A stretch of DNA of 64,000 nt from Omphalotus guepiniiformis. Its lineage: Eukaryota > Basidiomycota > Agaricomycetes > Agaricales > Omphalotaceae. The DNA lies in the NCBI GenBank assembly GCA_028554645.1, contig JAQOOI010000027.1, forward strand, positions 50,051-114,050, read 5' to 3'. Under the pieces are notes generated by a model, which worked only from the letters and a program-made list of their open reading frames with translations, made no database searches and had not been told where the DNA came from. This document shows, one piece after another, positions 39,748-49,350 of the stretch; positions within the stretch are counted from its first letter, which is position 1, and every line of letters starts with the position of its first letter. The position numbers and the translations under genes were made by a program.

Positions 39748-42147
39748 ATGTCTGAACCTGTTGCCGAAATGTCTTCTCAATCTCTTTCGTCTCCTTCCCC
39801 GCCCTCGTTTCAACTCACTCCACAAACGGCTCAGTTGATTGTCGCAATGCCGATACCCGCTACGCAGAATGCGCCAAAATTCGATAAGCTCAAAGTTCGA
39901 CAGTTCATTGATGTAGTCAAACGACATGCAGATGCGGCTGGGACTTCCGAGAACGAGATGGTGGACTATCTATATCTCTACTCGTCTGAGGACGTTCAGG
40001 ACACGCTGAGATTCATGCCGGAGTTCGATTTGGAAGTTGGGGGAAAAATTTGGTCAGTGGCGAAGGAGATGTTGATATCTCTGTATGGAGCTATGGATCA
40101 AGCACCCACGGTTACATTGGAGGATTTGAGGAGGTTTTGTCAAACTCAAGCTGCTAAGTCACCCTTCTCTACTAAAGGCACTGTTGATCGTTACAATCAA
40201 GCTTTCCAGAAATTCGCTGCCCCGCTGGTTAAAGATAAAATCATAACGGAACCCGAAAGGAACTTCTATTTCGTCAGCGGACTACCCAAGGACTCGAAGG
40301 AGTGGTTCTTTAATCAAGTTCCGGTCGCGAACAGATCAAGAGCTAACCCGCCTTCGATTGGAGATTCAGTCAAGTACCTTTATTCTAAATTCGATAAGAA
40401 CTCCTTGTTGTACGAACCATGGAAACACGATGAGGACAAGGACGACGTCGAAGAAGTACGACTAGACACGGAAGGTCTCAGGAAGGTAAATGGGAGCAGT
40501 ACGATTGCAACGCCTAAGGAAACCGCGAGCAGATCAAGAGTCATGACGGGGCAAGGAGTGTCGATGGATGAGCTGACCAGGCAGCTGGAACAGTTAAGGT
40601 TGAGCCATGCAGAGGTGATGTCTATGATCTCTTCCTTCAGAGGACAGAACACTGCTCCCGTGACTTCTAATACAGGGTATTTGCCTCAAACGGTGCCCAG
40701 GACCGATGGATTATATGCCAAACGATGCTTCGTCTGTGGGAAACGAGAACCGGAACTCAAACATCCTCTACATATTTCACAGTGTGAAGAGACGCCTGGA
40801 TTGATACGGGAGAATCTTATCAGGTTCAATGCGGAAACTAACAGGTACGTAATGCCCGATGGTGCTGACCTGCCCAGAGTACCAAATGGATATGCGGGAG
40901 GAATGGCAGCATATCTTCGCGATACGAGGACGGCGATGAATACAGCATCAAATGCTGCGAGAGACATCCCACCTCACATGAGTAGTCATTTGGCTCGAGT
41001 CAGCCCAGCTGGGATCTCATTCAATGGCAAAGATATATTATCAGGTGATGTTTTCGCTATATCCAGTTTAGACCCTTATGATACAGCTCCTGCTCTCAGA
41101 TCAGGAAAAGATACAAACGTGCGGTTCGATCCTATGGGAAGGCGGGAAGACAAGGGTAAGGGTAAAGAAACACCGACAGCAGGTCCCTCTAGAAATACGT
41201 CCGCTCCGAATAAAGAAGTGAGCATCCCTCCTCCGAGCAATCCGATAAATCGACCCGACGGATGGAAAGAATCGTTGAACAAAAACGACAAGGATGTAAA
41301 AATGAAGGAGGACAAACGAGAGAAGTACCATTTTACGTCTGATGTACAACAGTTCACTGACGTGAGGAAAGTGTTCGAGACTATTATGAATGTACAGATC
41401 ACCATCCCTATCAAGGATATCATAGGCTCCAGTCCGGCTCTTCAAAAATTAATGGCAGACACTACGAGAACTCGCAAGGAGTATGGGGCTAAGCCAGCGG
41501 AAGCTGAGTATTCTGTTACCACTCTAGGTCATCATGAAATCGCTGAGAACCTCTGCTGCGAGGCACCTGAAGAGGTCCCGGACTTCCTAAAACGATTCCC
41601 TAGTGCCGTGATGAAATGGCCCGGTTCGAAACTCTTTGCGATGGCGACGGGAAAGCTAAGTATTGAATTGAAAGGAGTCACGATTGAATGTTTGATTGAC
41701 ACTGGCTCGGAACTAAACCTGATTGAATTAGACTTAGTGGATGAAGTAAGATTGCCTATCAATTTCGAAGGGTCGAGATGGTCTTTGAAAGGAGTACATG
41801 GAGGACCTGAGCCGCTGAAAGGAGTGGTGGTGGAAACTCCCATGATGGTAGGGAAATACGACTTTTCACATCACTTATTCGTCTCTAGGCATCCGTTGGG
41901 ACGGAACAGGATCATTTTAGGGCAACCGTTCTTACAACATTTTGGCGCGAGAATCGACTTTTCTATTTCAGGGAAAACAAAGCTATATCTATGGGAGAAT
42001 GCCATGAAAAAGGACGAAGCTAAGTGGTCGGTAGCTATTACTATCACTGATCCAAGAGACTCTAGGAATAAGACAGAAATCAACTGTCACACGGGAAAGC
42101 AGATTGCTTCTATCGAAGAAGTCTCAGAAGACGAGGAGGATTTTTGA
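39748..42147 (+). CDS. R7 Gag-protease polyprotein
   Basis: 799 codons from ATG 39748 (MSEPVAEMSS) to TGA 42145-42147; the frame is open slightly upstream without ATG. The capsid-like part begins around FDKLKVRQFIDVVKRHADA. A variant Cys/His finger, CFVCGKREPEL...H..H...C, follows at about residue 330 and is longer than a standard CCHC knuckle. A charged linker leads to the protease, with CLIDTGSELNLIE at about residue 650 and the C-terminal box RIILGQPFLQ. Unlike families I and II, gag and protease are one frame. Pol follows in the -1 frame with a 4-base overlap at GATTTTTGA. Confidence 0.93.
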   Translation: MSEPVAEMSSQSLSSPSPPSFQLTPQTAQLIVAMPIPATQNAPKFDKLKVRQFIDVVKRHADAAGTSENEMVDYLYLYSSEDVQDTLRFMPEFDLEVGGKIWSVAKEMLISLYGAMDQAPTVTLEDLRRFCQTQAAKSPFSTKGTVDRYNQAFQKFAAPLVKDKIITEPERNFYFVSGLPKDSKEWFFNQVPVANRSRANPPSIGDSVKYLYSKFDKNSLLYEPWKHDEDKDDVEEVRLDTEGLRKVNGSSTIATPKETASRSRVMTGQGVSMDELTRQLEQLRLSHAEVMSMISSFRGQNTAPVTSNTGYLPQTVPRTDGLYAKRCFVCGKREPELKHPLHISQCEETPGLIRENLIRFNAETNRYVMPDGADLPRVPNGYAGGMAAYLRDTRTAMNTASNAARDIPPHMSSHLARVSPAGISFNGKDILSGDVFAISSLDPYDTAPALRSGKDTNVRFDPMGRREDKGKGKETPTAGPSRNTSAPNKEVSIPPPSNPINRPDGWKESLNKNDKDVKMKEDKREKYHFTSDVQQFTDVRKVFETIMNVQITIPIKDIIGSSPALQKLMADTTRTRKEYGAKPAEAEYSVTTLGHHEIAENLCCEAPEEVPDFLKRFPSAVMKWPGSKLFAMATGKLSIELKGVTIECLIDTGSELNLIELDLVDEVRLPINFEGSRWSLKGVHGGPEPLKGVVVETPMMVGKYDFSHHLFVSRHPLGRNRIILGQPFLQHFGARIDFSISGKTKLYLWENAMKKDEAKWSVAITITDPRDSRNKTEINCHTGKQIASIEEVSEDEEDF

Positions 42148-45100
42148 TCCCGGAGCCACAAACAGAGATCTTCCGTGCGTCTCCAGTAACATTGGGAAGA
42201 TCGATTGAAGCACTATTAGGAAACGCTGAGTACCGAGATTTTAATTCGCTTTTTGATCTTTCGCCAAACACTTCTTATGATTCTATGCTGCGAACATGCT
42301 ACTTATATTCCGCTTTAGAAGAAGACACTTTTATTCGCACACCTTGGACAAACCGAGTTTGTGGCGACCCATATAGTTGCTCATTAGGAACGACACCTAG
42401 AAAGAAGTACAAACCGGTGCACCGGAAGTATCGACCGGTACCAACGTACATGCCGAACCCCGAAGCACAACAATTCAAGACTATACCAAATCCGATTCCA
42501 TTGGACCTACCTTGGTCAAATCCGCCGGCTTACGAAGAATTGGACTTTGGCAAGAGGGTAACTAAGGATAGACTAATAGAAATGCTAAACAGGATTGACG
42601 AGGGAATTCTATCGAACGAGGAAACTAATCTCCTTGCATATGTGGTGGTCAAGAGAGAAGCGGCATTTGCTTTCGACTTCTCTGAAAAGGGGTATTTTTC
42701 ACGAGATTACTATCCTGACTACGAGATCCCTACTATAGAACACACGCCTTGGCAGCGGCCACCCATAAGGATACCCAAGGCGATAGAAGAACAAGTACGA
42801 CAAGAAATCTTTGCACAAGAGAAGGAAGGAAGGTTTGAACCAACGACATCGAGCTATCGTTCGGCGTTATTCGCAGTTGCGAAAAAGAAAGGAGTAAGGT
42901 TAGTGGTCAATCTAGAAGAACTAAATGCGGTTACCATACAGGACTCATCGCTACCTCCGAACGTCAATGAATTCGCGGAAGATTTCTTAGGGTATGCAAT
43001 GTACGGGTTGTTTGACCTTTATTCAGGTTTCGACGCTAGATGGGTATCGGTCAAGTCGAGGCCCTTACAAGCTTTTCACTCGCCTGCCGGAGCTAAGCAA
43101 CAGTGTACTTTGGTCCAAGGATATACTAATGCTGTTCAGGAGTTCCAAAGATGCGTTGAACATGCACTCTCATCGGTACGGGACTTCGTGAAGAATTTCG
43201 TGGACGACTGCGGACTGAAAGGGCCGCTTTCAAAATACGGAGAAGAAACGATAACCGAAAACAAGAACATACGTAAGTACGTCCGCGAGTATATTGAAAA
43301 TCTCGATTTGTTGCTAGGAGCCTTGATAAATGCTGGGATAACGGCGTCTGGATCGAAAGCCGTATTAGCGGCGACACGCTTAAAGATTGTTGGAACGATT
43401 GTTTCGTATGAAGGATGGATTATAGAGCCCAATCTGGTGAAGAAGGTACGTAATTGGAGAGAGCCCACATCGGTATCCGAGGTTCGACAATTTCTTGGGG
43501 TAGCAGGAGTAGGAAGGAAATGGATTAAAGGATTCGCTATCATCGCTAAGCCGTTAACGGTTCTTCTACAGAAAACCGATGCTAAATTTTTCTTTCCAGG
43601 AGATGCTATCGATGCTATGAAGTTATTGATTGACAGAGTTACGACAGCGCCGGTGCTGATCAAGATCGACTATCAACTCGCTTGTACGATACCAAAGAAG
43701 GGGAGAGAATCGGACGAAGGTATGATAGTATTGGGGGTTGACTCATCTTGGATAGGTGCAGGATGGGCCCTGTATCAGATTCGCGGAAAGAAGAAGTGCC
43801 CAGCTTTGTACGGATCATGCACTTACAACGAACGGGAACAGAATTACGGTCAGCCAAAGTCGGAGATGTATGGAATATTCAGAGCGCTGAAAGAAGTTCG
43901 ACACCGAGTATGGGGAACCCATTTTAGATTGGATCACGACGCTAAGTCTATTGCTCAAATGATAAAAGAACCTGACGATGTTCCTAATGCACCTGTACTA
44001 CGATGGATTGCTTGGATCAGGCTATTTGATTTCGAATTGCATCATGTGCCCGCAGAATTTCACAAACTCGAAGATGCATTGTCGAGGCAGCAAACTACAG
44101 AAGGAGGAAAGCAAGACGACACTGAAGAGTTTCTGGATGCGTTCCTGAATTCGGCGTATAAGGACGAAGTACCGACGAGAGGGGCCACACTTACATCCAC
44201 GGTGAGGTATCTTATGGATTCCTTACAAGTCAAACTATCTCTCTCCACAGGACAGAATTGGCAGATAGGCGGAAAAATGCCGGTATATCGGACCTCGAAG
44301 GCGTTGAAAATGGGTGAAGAAGAAGATTTCTTGGATGAACCACGGTATCTTCTTGCAATAACAGGTCTCTCTAATGCGGAAGTAGGAATGGTAAGGCCTT
44401 TACCGGACTTCGTCGACAGAATTCAAGAGGAACATCAAATAAGCATCGTGCAATTAGGTGAGGAGGAAGTGGAGTTGGAGCTGACAGTGTATAGAAGCTT
44501 CGTCAGTCGAGTCGCGACGACGAGTCAAAATATTCCTCTTCGTGAGCATGGGTGTCATCGAGGCAAAGTAGAAGATGTGGATGATTTAGAATTCTGGAAA
44601 GAATTACGAACGTTTCTCCAGACGGGTAGAATTCCGGGTAAGTATGACAATGACAGACTCAAACTTAGGTTCCAGAAGAAGGCCTATCGATATTTCCTCC
44701 ACGATGAACGGATTTGGTTAAAACCAAAGAAGAAGGATGGACAACTGCCGAGATTGGTCATAGAATCTGTCAAGAGAAGAGGAGAGTTGATGGCGGTAGC
44801 ACACAACGAGACAGGGCATCGAGGAAGAGACGCCACGTATCGACATTTGCGGGATCGGTTTTTCTGGCCGAATATGTATGATTCGGTGTCGTATTTTGTC
44901 AAGTCCTGCATCGAGTGTCAAAAGCTGATCAAACCTCATCCTATCGTCACTTTCAACGAGCGTTGGCAATCGCCGATGCTTCGTCACTTCAACTTAGATT
45001 GTATACATATGCCCATGGGAATAGGCGGATTCGAATTTATAGTTCACGCAGTGGAACCGAACATCTTATGGCACGAAGCGGAAGCCATCAAACATCTCAA

Positions 45101-46022
45101 GTCGTCGCGAATAGCTAAGTTCATCTTCGAAGCCCTCATCTGTCGTTTTGCTTGCATTCCTGTCCTTACCATAGATGGAGGGAGCGAGTTTAAAGGGGAG
45201 GTGGAGGAAATGCTAAGAGAACAGTATAACTGCGTGGTAATCATATCAACAGCTTACCATCCGGAGGGCAATTCGCCAGTGGAACGAGGCCATCAGCCAT
45301 TAGTAAACGCCATTTTCAAGTGTACGGGGGACGCCAAAGGGAGATGGCCCCTATACTTGGAACCTGCCTTATTCGCTATCAGAATTACGGTAACAAGGGC
45401 TACTGGTTACTCTCCATACTATCTCCTTTACGGTGTGCACCCCATCCTGTCATTTGATATTACTGATGCCACTTGGCAGACTCTCGCATGGGATCGAGTG
45501 TTCTCGCATGAAGACCTGGTTGCGATGAGGATTCTACAACTTAGAAGACGAGAACCCGAGACAAAACAAGCGTACGCTAAGATACGAGAAACAAGAAGAC
45601 GAGCTATACAGGATTTCGAGGACAGGTACGAAGGAAAGATTGGATTTTCACGGTACGAAGAAGGTATGTACGTCTGGTTACGAGAATCCAGACTGGACGA
45701 AATAAAGGGAGCAAAAGGTGAGTGGACCTATTCTGGACCCTATATTATTCATGAGAAGAGATCGAATGGGTCGTTCGTACTGAGGGAGTTAAGCGGAGCG
45801 ATACTAAAGGGGCATGTGAACGTACATAGACTTCGACTTTTCTTTTACAGACCGGACAACCAAACGCTGCGATCATCAATACCGTCTACGCCTGCGCTGA
45901 TACCGGTAAAAGCACTTCCTCTAACTACGCTGAACACTTTTCTAGACCGAGTAAAGGCGCGCAATCAGGAACTGGATATAGAAGAAGAAGAAAAGTGGTA
46001 CGAGAGGGTGGAGTTACCCTAA
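42144..46022 (+). CDS. R7 pol: reverse transcriptase, RNase H, integrase
   Basis: About 1292 codons, beginning in the -1 frame at a TTG inside the gag-protease stop region; no ATG at the start. RT has LFAVAKKKGVRLVVNLEELN, LFDLYSGFDARW and a catalytic FVDD (NFVDDCGLKGP, about residue 351) in place of the common YxDD. RNase H has LGVDSSW, KSEMYGIFRAL, LDHDAKS and EDALSR. A spacer includes LGEEEVELELTVYRSF. Integrase shows an HHCC finger (HNETGH...CIEC) and a DDE core (LDCIHM, TIDGGSEF, Glu in SPVERGHQ), then a barrel-like end (YSGPYIIHEKRSNGSF). No chromodomain. Confidence 0.94.
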   Translation: MIPEPQTEIFRASPVTLGRSIEALLGNAEYRDFNSLFDLSPNTSYDSMLRTCYLYSALEEDTFIRTPWTNRVCGDPYSCSLGTTPRKKYKPVHRKYRPVPTYMPNPEAQQFKTIPNPIPLDLPWSNPPAYEELDFGKRVTKDRLIEMLNRIDEGILSNEETNLLAYVVVKREAAFAFDFSEKGYFSRDYYPDYEIPTIEHTPWQRPPIRIPKAIEEQVRQEIFAQEKEGRFEPTTSSYRSALFAVAKKKGVRLVVNLEELNAVTIQDSSLPPNVNEFAEDFLGYAMYGLFDLYSGFDARWVSVKSRPLQAFHSPAGAKQQCTLVQGYTNAVQEFQRCVEHALSSVRDFVKNFVDDCGLKGPLSKYGEETITENKNIRKYVREYIENLDLLLGALINAGITASGSKAVLAATRLKIVGTIVSYEGWIIEPNLVKKVRNWREPTSVSEVRQFLGVAGVGRKWIKGFAIIAKPLTVLLQKTDAKFFFPGDAIDAMKLLIDRVTTAPVLIKIDYQLACTIPKKGRESDEGMIVLGVDSSWIGAGWALYQIRGKKKCPALYGSCTYNEREQNYGQPKSEMYGIFRALKEVRHRVWGTHFRLDHDAKSIAQMIKEPDDVPNAPVLRWIAWIRLFDFELHHVPAEFHKLEDALSRQQTTEGGKQDDTEEFLDAFLNSAYKDEVPTRGATLTSTVRYLMDSLQVKLSLSTGQNWQIGGKMPVYRTSKALKMGEEEDFLDEPRYLLAITGLSNAEVGMVRPLPDFVDRIQEEHQISIVQLGEEEVELELTVYRSFVSRVATTSQNIPLREHGCHRGKVEDVDDLEFWKELRTFLQTGRIPGKYDNDRLKLRFQKKAYRYFLHDERIWLKPKKKDGQLPRLVIESVKRRGELMAVAHNETGHRGRDATYRHLRDRFFWPNMYDSVSYFVKSCIECQKLIKPHPIVTFNERWQSPMLRHFNLDCIHMPMGIGGFEFIVHAVEPNILWHEAEAIKHLKSSRIAKFIFEALICRFACIPVLTIDGGSEFKGEVEEMLREQYNCVVIISTAYHPEGNSPVERGHQPLVNAIFKCTGDAKGRWPLYLEPALFAIRITVTRATGYSPYYLLYGVHPILSFDITDATWQTLAWDRVFSHEDLVAMRILQLRRREPETKQAYAKIRETRRRAIQDFEDRYEGKIGFSRYEEGMYVWLRESRLDEIKGAKGEWTYSGPYIIHEKRSNGSFVLRELSGAILKGHVNVHRLRLFFYRPDNQTLRSSIPSTPALIPVKALPLTTLNTFLDRVKARNQELDIEEEEKWYERVELP

Positions 46023-46053
46023 TGAGTGTTAATTGGACAGTCTTTCCCATGCC

Positions 46054-46114
46054 TATAAAAACTACTGAAGCTAACCTGTCAGACTATCGAGTATACTAAC
46101 CGACGAATTAACAG
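46054..46114 (+). promoter_or_regulatory. Possible expression signals for R7 ORF3
   Basis: TATAAAA at 46054-46060, 67 bases before the ORF3 ATG, could be an internal promoter. TACTAAC at 46094-46100 followed by an AG at 46113-46114 could be a branch point and 3' splice site for a subgenomic mRNA. Both are inference. Confidence 0.35.
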
Positions 46115-46126
46115 AATAACAGTCTA

Positions 46127-46939
46127 ATGGACAGCGACCACTTTCAAGTAACGGATGACTGGGACACGACTCTACAAGGCTACTATCGAGTCTGGAGCGT
46201 GGCCAAGTATATTCTTTATGAAGGAAGGGGCACCCCATACTTCTATGTTCCTTTTTCTTCTTTCTCTCACCAAACTCATCGTGGTTATCACCCTACAGAA
46301 GAAATGCTCTGGAATGCGCCACAGGTACCGAGACTCAAGCTTCGCACGATGATGTTGTGGCCGTTTCGAAGCATACGAAACCTTCCTTACGACGGATACG
46401 AAAAACGGGACTTTACAACGACGTTCACTTACGAGGAGGTCGGAGTGGTAAAACTGGGTGAAGAGGAGGTAACCATGACTTTCACAGTACGAATCTACAG
46501 AGCTGACCACCAACTACGATGGGACGAGATCTACGACTACACAGCTAAAAGAATAATACCTAGAAGACTTAGAGGAGAAGGAGAGGTGATGAGTCGACAA
46601 ATAGAGATTTTCGAGAAGAATTGCAACCGGTTTATGATGCTAACAGTTGAAGTTGATCCCTTTTATCAGATTCTCGCAGTAAAGAACGGTAGGGGAGTAG
46701 ATATGACCCCAGGAATAGTGGAGCATGTGGCCTCGTTAACTTGGTACTCCAAAGAAGAGTTTCGAGACGGCAACGAATTTACGGAGGGTGTAAAGAGACG
46801 GATGGACAAGTTTGCGTGCGATATAGGACCCCGAGCGCTCCATGCATACGAAGCCTACATGTCTAGGAGACAACCGATCATTTTCCATCTCTCCTTGCCA
46901 CAAGGCATTACCAACTCTCCGCGCCTAGTTTCGAAGTAA
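46127..46939 (+). CDS. R7 ORF3, unknown function
   Basis: 270 codons from ATG 46127 to TAA, sense orientation, between pol and the 3' LTR, where env lies in retroviruses. No signal peptide or membrane segment is visible, so an envelope role is not supported. The protein is rich in aromatic and charged residues. One segment, VVKLGEEEVTMTFTVRIYR, resembles VQLGEEEVELELTVYRSF in the pol spacer between RNase H and integrase, suggesting a shared fold or partial duplication. No known family recognised. The frame is intact in a young element, so it is probably expressed. Confidence 0.75.
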   Translation: MDSDHFQVTDDWDTTLQGYYRVWSVAKYILYEGRGTPYFYVPFSSFSHQTHRGYHPTEEMLWNAPQVPRLKLRTMMLWPFRSIRNLPYDGYEKRDFTTTFTYEEVGVVKLGEEEVTMTFTVRIYRADHQLRWDEIYDYTAKRIIPRRLRGEGEVMSRQIEIFEKNCNRFMMLTVEVDPFYQILAVKNGRGVDMTPGIVEHVASLTWYSKEEFRDGNEFTEGVKRRMDKFACDIGPRALHAYEAYMSRRQPIIFHLSLPQGITNSPRLVSK

Positions 46940-46978
46940 CGTATTAGGTCAGGACGACCTACTCGAAATATTCCTCTT

Positions 46979-47457
46979 TGTGGAAGGGTAGCTTGTCCTC
47001 GTTGTGGACCACCCCTTCCCATGTAATTGAAGACGACTGCTGGTTTCATTTCAAACGATGAACGTTATTGCTAAAAGACTCAGAATTACAGGTTACAAAC
47101 GAAAATCAAATACCACATCTTATTTCTTTCCTCTCGCATATCGACATTAACTTTCAATTTCATACCTACGCTGATTTCGATCCGACGTACCGACTTCCGC
47201 CTCGCCAAACCACCGTTGCTCCTGCCTTGAGCAAGCAGTTATAGAGACTTAGCCCACCTCTGCAGCACGATGGGGATTCGAGTCGGGCGAGTAACCGAAG
47301 CGGTATTGACGTGAAGATGACGCACTACTTGGGAATAACCCGATGGAAACGATAGGTCATTGCCTTTTTTGTACAAACGATGTTGACTGGGGAATTGTAT
47401 AAAAGATTGCTACTTCGAATGTATGGGATTCTATTTCCCCCCGTTTATATCTTTTCT

Positions 47458-47496
<39 letters not shown>

Positions 47497-47741
47497 AGCT
47501 AAGCCTGGTCGTCTTTTCTCTCGTCGTTCTCCAAATACCGAGTCATATATTTTGAGTGAGTACTATATTACGAGCCATACACTGACATATACGTATCTAG
47601 ATTTGATCCCACGGAATCAATCTTGAGACCGGATTCAATTACTTCCGTTTATCGGAGATTACGCTCCCGGCTTTTAACTCCGTACTGCACGTCACGACCA
47701 GTTCACCTCTTTTTATCTGTGAGGCGAAAGTCTCTTCTACA
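46979..47741 (+). repeat. R7 3' LTR
   Basis: 763 bases, matching the 5' LTR except for one extra CT unit. The preceding bases (CGAAATATTCCTCTT) are not a polypurine tract. Confidence 0.95.
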
Positions 47742-48590
47742 CCGTCATGATACTGGTTGCTATTTACATGTTCTGGACCTTCATTTAGATACCCTGGGTA
47801 CGCCCTAACACACCTAGAACGCAGACAAAGCGATATATTTCTGTTTTTATACCAATCTATACCCAAATTTCCTACATTTTGACTATCTAACTGGAAAATT
47901 ACCTAGAAAACTACCTAAAAAGAATCCAATCTCTGCTCAATTGATACTTACTTACTTTTGACTCATTTACTGTTCAGATTACTCTTTTAATTTCGAGATA
48001 TATGTTTGATTTTATGATTTAGTATATATAGCTTACAGAGTATCTATTTAGATTTTCTTAAGCAAGTACTGCCCAAAGCTACAAGCCAAAGCAGGAAACC
48101 CTTCTTAGACGAAATATAGCCTGGCTCTTTAGAGTTCAGTTCGAGAAATATCCAGTTGTGAAAACTTCTGTAAAGTCCCTTGTGGCAGATAAATTGAAAG
48201 AGATACTGAATCTTTGCTGAAACTGCTGTTCTGTCTGTGCTGAATCTGCCTGCTGAAACTGTCTGTGCTGCATCTGAGACTGTTCCCTGCATTGTCTGAC
48301 CATTGGATTGAGTTTAAACATTGAGATTGATTGTCCTGAATCCCTCCTGAACCCTGAAAACCACCCTTACCTTCTGTCTGAATCTTGTGTTTTGAGATAC
48401 CCTCTGCCATTTTTCACCCAGATTGAGATAAAGACATCTGTAACCCTGCAGATTCGAAGTTCAATTGTTGCGTCTAACTGTGCGGAATCTCTGACAACGC
48501 CAGTCACACCTCACCCTACATCATTTTGATTTGAGTTGAATTGTGCTCATTTGAGTATCTCTCTCGTTCATTTCATAGTCACTACATCGG

Positions 48591-49072
48591 CTCCAGAATT
48601 TCCTATTGGCTCAGAAGTATATCTTAACGCTAAGCACATTCGTTCTACCCATCCTACAGCTAAATTTTCCGAGAAATATCTAGGACCATTTAAAATACTA
48701 GCTCAACCTAGTAACCTTGCCTATACACTACAGCTTCCGGACTACCTCAGGTCCGTACATCTAGTATTCCATGTCTCTCAACTTGAACCAGCACCTCCCA
48801 ACACCATCCCTAACCGCACACAACCTCCGCCTCCTCCGGTTGAGGTCAACAGTGAAGTTGAATACGAGATTGCTCAGATACTGGACTCCAAGTTGGACCG
48901 GAGACGCCGGAAATGTCCGCTATTGTACTATGTCCAATGGCTTGGTTATGAAGGAACAGATGAAGAATTCTCGTGGGTCTTAGCTGATGAACTTACGGCT
49001 GAAGACTACATCCAGGAGTTCCATGTCCGATATCTGGACAAACCTGGACCTCTGTCGAAGTTGACAATCTGA
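48591..49072 (+). pseudogene. R4 pol, C-terminal part with chromodomain
   Basis: Continues the pol frame from 12186 once R5 and one TCGG copy are removed. After the integrase C-terminal segment (KYLGPFKILAQPSNLAYTLQLP) and VHLVFHVSQLEPAPP comes a chromodomain with YYVQWLGY and a following WVLADEL. Chromodomains of chromoviral integrases bind histone marks and steer integration to heterochromatin. Ends TGA 49070-49072. This part is itself undamaged. Confidence 0.9.
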
Positions 49073-49350
49073 TCGGACATCCTCGGATGTTGACGGTCTT
49101 GGTGTTTCTTTCTTTTTCACTATCTCTATCTTTCTCTTACTATCACGCTTATCTCGTTGTAAAAAACAGACATTATTTATATACAAACAAAACAAAAACT
49201 ATCAAGAAAAAAACAAAAAACAAAAGACATTACAACCCATTTCTTTCTATCTACATTTCATTTCTATTTACGTCCTACTCGGACCTCCGCGCTCTTCTCG
49301 TCGCCTCTCGATTTCTCGTCGCCTCTCTGCGAACATCTCTTGCTCCTCCG
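49073..49350 (+). other. R4 3' untranslated region
   Basis: About 280 pyrimidine- and A-rich bases with no ORF of note, ending where the R8 LTR begins. The R4 3' LTR is not present. Confidence 0.6.

Larger units (their letters stand above)
38869..47741 (+). mobile_element. R7: complete Ty3/gypsy element, family III, with a third sense ORF
   Basis: 8,873 bases, flanked by CCGT (38865-38868 and 47742-47745). LTRs are 761 and 763 bases and appear identical except for the length of a CT run, so insertion is very recent. It carries a fused gag-protease ORF, pol in the -1 frame, and a 270-codon sense ORF before the 3' LTR. No antisense cassette is present. All frames are open. No polypurine tract was recognised next to the 3' LTR. 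Confidence 0.95.
12187..48586 (+). mobile_element. R5: rearranged family I element hosting R6 and R7
   Basis: About 13 kb once its two guests are removed. It has two LTRs of 1845 bases, TCGG duplications, a primer binding site and a polypurine tract. The interior is abnormal. The gag start (+) is followed by an inverted block holding the protease ORF and the rest of gag (-), then only the last part of pol (+), then the antisense accessory genes. RT, RNase H and most of integrase are missing. I noticed only about five differences between its LTRs, so integration was recent and needed enzymes from another copy. Confidence 0.93.
37865..48586 (+). repeat. R5 3' LTR, split by R7
   Basis: Two parts, 37865-38868 and 47746-48586, together 1845 bases like the 5' LTR. 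R7 and its second CCGT lie between. It is followed by TCGG (48587-48590) and the rest of R4 pol. Confidence 0.95.
6622..49350 (+). mobile_element. R4: chromovirus (Ty3/gypsy), split by R5, end cut by R8
   Basis: The element is discontinuous: 6622-12186 and 48591-49350. It shows an LTR-like promoter region, gag, a pol frame with protease, YLDD reverse transcriptase, RNase H and integrase, and a C-terminal chromodomain. Pol carries a 20-base tandem duplication and two in-frame stops, so this copy is dead. The 3' LTR is not seen; R8 interrupts the 3' untranslated region, so it probably lies right of the window. R4 sequence is dense in CCGG. Confidence 0.88.

Noticed and set aside
46127..46939. 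Calling R7 ORF3 an envelope gene
   Set aside because: Only position supports it; no signal peptide, membrane segment or cleavage site is visible.
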